This document shows, piece after piece, positions 60,785-64,000 of a DNA stretch of 64,000 bases. The notes beneath the pieces are model-generated. The model did not search any database. It saw only the letters and a list, made by a program, of their open reading frames with translations, and was not told the DNA's origin. How positions within the stretch are numbered: position 1 is the stretch's first letter; each line of letters begins with the position of its first letter. Origin of the DNA: Vicia villosa (Eukaryota > Streptophyta > Magnoliopsida > Fabales > Fabaceae); assembly GCF_029867415.1 (NCBI RefSeq), contig NC_081183.1:189063247-189127246 (forward strand), read 5' to 3'. The translations under genes and the position numbers were made by a program.

Positions 60785-63700
60785 GTCTAGATTATCTTGT
60801 GTTGCAATGGAAGTATGTATCTCCCAAGACATCATCAATTCCATCCTCGTGGTTGACAACTCAGTCAATAGTGTTGGAATCGCATCGCTGCCATGTTGAA
60901 CATTAATAAACATGCAAGGGTTATTCAACTTCAAAACCAATTTAGCAATACCAACCTGTAGGATTTTCCATCCACCAAAGCTTATTGTAACCATCACAAA
61001 ATCCTCTTCAATTAACTTGCTAACATCAATTCTCTAGTTTCCAATACCCATTTAGTATTGAAAATGATATTCGACCTAACCGATGCTTATGTCAAGTATG
61101 TGACTTACATCCAACAACACAGTCCTTTACCAATATTGGTCGCTGCAAAATCCAGATCAGAACTCAAAGAATCAACTATTCTTCAAATGAGTGCTCGTTA
61201 TTCTTCCTCGTCCACACTGGCGGCTCTCGTGGCCAACACTACTGCACCAACCACAAATCTCCTCCCTCCATCAGAATGCCCGGAAAACACTACACAACAA
61301 CGAACTACTACAACCAACAACTATCGTGGCCATAGGAAGAAGAATAGCCCCAACAAAGGCGGTGGCCGAAACTCCGGGAGAGGTGTAGGACCGGTGGCCG
61401 CTGACAAAATGCATAGTGGCAATAGTTGGCTCCTTGGAATATTTCACCTTATCATTACCCATCCTATAATTGGAATCAATCCAACAGTACTTCCTAACAA
61501 GAAGAAATACTTGGATCAAGATCACATGATGCTCTTAATGTGAATGCACATAGCCCAACTAACATTGAAAATGCTACTCACACTCCTAATCTTGCTTAGT
61601 CAAACCAATCTTGGTATTTGAATACTGGAACTACTTCTCACATTACTTCCTCGCAAGGTAATCTCTTCTCTTATTTCAAACTGAGTAAACATAATAAAAT
61701 AATCGTAGAAAATGGTCATTTTGTTCCAATTTATGGTCTTGATAGTGTACACATACCCTCACCTCATCCACCTCTTACAGTAAAAAATGAACTACATGCC
61801 CCAAGCCTAATTAAAATTTAGTATATGTTCGTAAATTTACTATAGATAATGAAGTTTCAATTAAATTTGACCCGTTTGGTTTTTCTGTGAAGGTCTTTCT
61901 GATGGGGATGACTCTAATGGGAAGTGAGAGTCGAGTAGATCTTTACCTCATCACCACTAGCTAACACCACCTCTACAAATAAAATTGATCGTATGTAATA
62001 ATCCTAGGAAGCTTCATTCTTAGTTTTGTCTTTCTTGTCCTCTTGGTAAACATGCTAAATTTTCGTTTTTGAATTCTCATAATTATATTTTTTTGCCATT
62101 TGATATTTTACATAGCGATGTATGGACATCTCCCGTTTTAAGCTCGTTATGTCACAAATACTATGTTCTATTCTTGGATAATTATTCAATTTTTGTGTGG
62201 ATATTTCTCATCTCACATAATCATTAAGTATATTCGTGTTTCCAAAAACTTTGGGCTTACGTAGACACATAATTTCAACGAGAAATAAAAACCATCCAAT
62301 GTGACAATGGTCATGAATATATATGAGTAGAAATTTTCTCAAAAAATGTGAAAATAATGGAATCCATTTTCATCTGTCTTGCCCTTATACATTCAATTAA
62401 CAATATTACTTGAACATTATTAGTTCATGCATCATTTCCCCCATTTTTTTAGCATCAAGCTCTAAAAATGTCAACATATCTTCTGAGTATTTTACCTAGC
62501 AAAACCATCAACTTTGATTCACCTTTTAAAATGTTATATCAAAAATACCTCTCTTATTCCCACTTATGCATATTTGAGTGTTTATGTTATCCCCTTTTTC
62601 TATCCACTACAATACATAAACTCCAACCTCACTACACCCCTTGCATCTTTCTTGGGTACCTGTTAAACCATATAGGCTATAAATGTCTAGATTTATCTTC
62701 GAATAAAATTATCATTTTTCGTCATGTTATATTTGACGAAACACCTTTCCCTTATGCAAAGATGCATACCCCCAACCTAATAAATACACCTTCCAAGATA
62801 ATGACTTATCCCCTACATCAAAAACCACCTCTTAACTTAAACTTAACCCAACATAAATCCAAGTTGACCGGCTCATTTAATTCATCGGTCCCCCTCACTA
62901 ACCTTGGAAAAACATCCAAGTCAACCTACTCATATACTCCATTGGTATCCCTTTAACCTATGAATACATCCAAGTCGACCGACTCATCTACCCCATTGGT
63001 CCCCCAACTAACCTCGGGCTAACTATCAATCATTTGTAACCAAAGTCCATCGCCTCGACCATTCACCCTAACTTCTCCTACATTGTCGCCCAACCAAACA
63101 ATAGATGTCACATCGTCGGTCAATACACCATCACTCCCTTAACAAACTAACTAACAATCTCTTCCTCCCATTTTTCAGCCCTCTTTACCAACAGGCACCA
63201 ACCCTGTTACTAGGACTCAACATGGTATTTTTAAATCCAACCAAAAATATTATGGCCTACACATGCATGTTCGCAAATTCCATATACCTAGAAATTCCAT
63301 ATCTGCATTCAAAGATCCGAATTGGAAAATTGGCCATGAATGATGAATATAATTCTCTAATTAAAAATAAGACATGAGATTTAATTCCCCAACCCCCTCA
63401 TGTTAATGTTATTTGGACTATTTGGATTTTTAGACATACAGAAAAATCTGACAGTTCTTTTGAGGGGCATAAAACCCGACTTGTAGGTTATGGTGCATGT
63501 CAGTAGGTCGACATTGATTATGGAGAAACCTTTAACCCAATTATCAAACTGGCTATTATTCACACAACTTTTAGTATTGCTCTTTCTAAGTCTTGACAAA
63601 TTTATCACTTGGATGTCAAGAATGCTTTTCTATATGAAGAGCTCAAAGAAACCGTCAACATGTATTAACCATTATGTTTTAAAGATTTATCAAATCCTAT

Positions 63701-64000
63701 TCAGGTTTGTCGGGTGCATAAATCACTATATGGGCTCAAACAAGCTCCTCGAGCTTGATACAAGCTATTTTCCGACTATGTTTTAGTTATTGGTTTTTCT
63801 CCAAGCAAGTGTAATCACTCCATTTTCATCTACAAGAAAGATACTGACATGGCATATATCCTACTTTACATTGATGATATTATCCTTACCACAACTTCTG
63901 ATGCTTTATACCAATCTAGCATTTCACTTCTCAATTTGGAATTGACTATGAAATATTTGGGACACCTGAGCTACTTCTTGGGTATATCAATCACTCACCA

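Larger units (their letters stand above)
59945..64000 (+). mobile_element. Decayed Ty1-copia element, runs off the window end
   Basis: Order of remnants on the plus strand: primer-site-like TGGTATCAAC (59945); gag start near 60010 (MEETISPTNNV); gag C-terminal part (61058-61540; YVTYIQQHSPLPILVAAKSR); protease-like NTGTTSHI (about 61620-61645, in place of the usual DTGASSH-type site); integrase (about 62030-62220; LHSDVWTSPV, HKYYVLFLDN) and its C-terminal part (62470-62960; PCIFLGYLLNHIGYKCLD); and reverse transcriptase (about 63480-64000; YHLDVKNAFLYEELKE, HKSLYGLKQAPRA, LLYIDDIILT). Many stops and frameshifts are present and a MITE splits gag. It is inactive. Confidence 0.85.

Overview
The window is plant nuclear DNA. 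The genes have short exons and GT-AG introns, the intergenic DNA is AT-rich, and retrotransposons, MITEs, hAT and Mutator-like elements are dense. Gene content and repeat style suggest a papilionoid legume of the Vicia/Pisum/Trifolium/Medicago group. That placement is an inference; nothing in the window fixes the species.

Position 1-27500 is the gene-rich part. It starts with the end of a hAT-type element (1-820). Then come a complete 12-exon OSCA/CSC1-like channel gene of the RXW8 type (+, coding 3322-9801), a two-exon probable plastid membrane protein (-, 11517-10754), and a head-to-head inverted pair of MEI2-like C-terminal-RRM gene copies (12256-14155). After a decayed gene of the 'putative gypsy-type transposon' class (about 14880-17503) come a six-exon J-domain membrane protein (+, 18607-21853) and an eight-exon squalene monooxygenase gene (-, 27422-23822). 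The last two genes converge. The squalene monooxygenase makes 2,3-oxidosqualene in the ER for sterols and triterpenoids. The J-protein is probably a membrane-anchored Hsp70 co-chaperone. No pathway links these neighbours.

Position 27500-48000 holds no confident host gene. It contains a copia remnant with a nested TRIM (29480-30380), a hAT element with an 8-bp target duplication (31049-31845), a TRIM cluster with three LTRs (34358-35264), a 133-bp tandem repeat, and long TA arrays. A 1.9-kb Mutator-like element (39143-41052) carries an internal perfect-looking hairpin and ten short palindromes. Two related decayed TE genes follow on the minus strand (41220-45700), then a 1.2-kb foldback Mutator-like element (46732-47945) whose two arms each carry a tRNA-like promoter module.

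Position 48300-55150 has a four-exon helix-hairpin-helix nuclear protein gene (+, 48325-50570). It is followed by a large inverted duplication with two intact, divergent, nearly identical small membrane-protein genes (51813-51343 and 53888-54361). A 5'-truncated LINE sits in the 5' leader of the left copy.

Position 55150-64000 is mostly retrotransposon: a copia fragment, a solo-LTR-like block, a possible 58-residue membrane protein gene (58027-58203), a copia 3' end with LTR, and a decayed copia element running off the window end. A hAT-type MITE (60176-60784) interrupts the gag of that last element.

For multi-exon genes each entry spans start to stop codon and the exon coordinates are in the evidence text. 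All splice sites were read by eye from GT-AG signals, frame continuity and family similarity. No alignment or transcript data were available.
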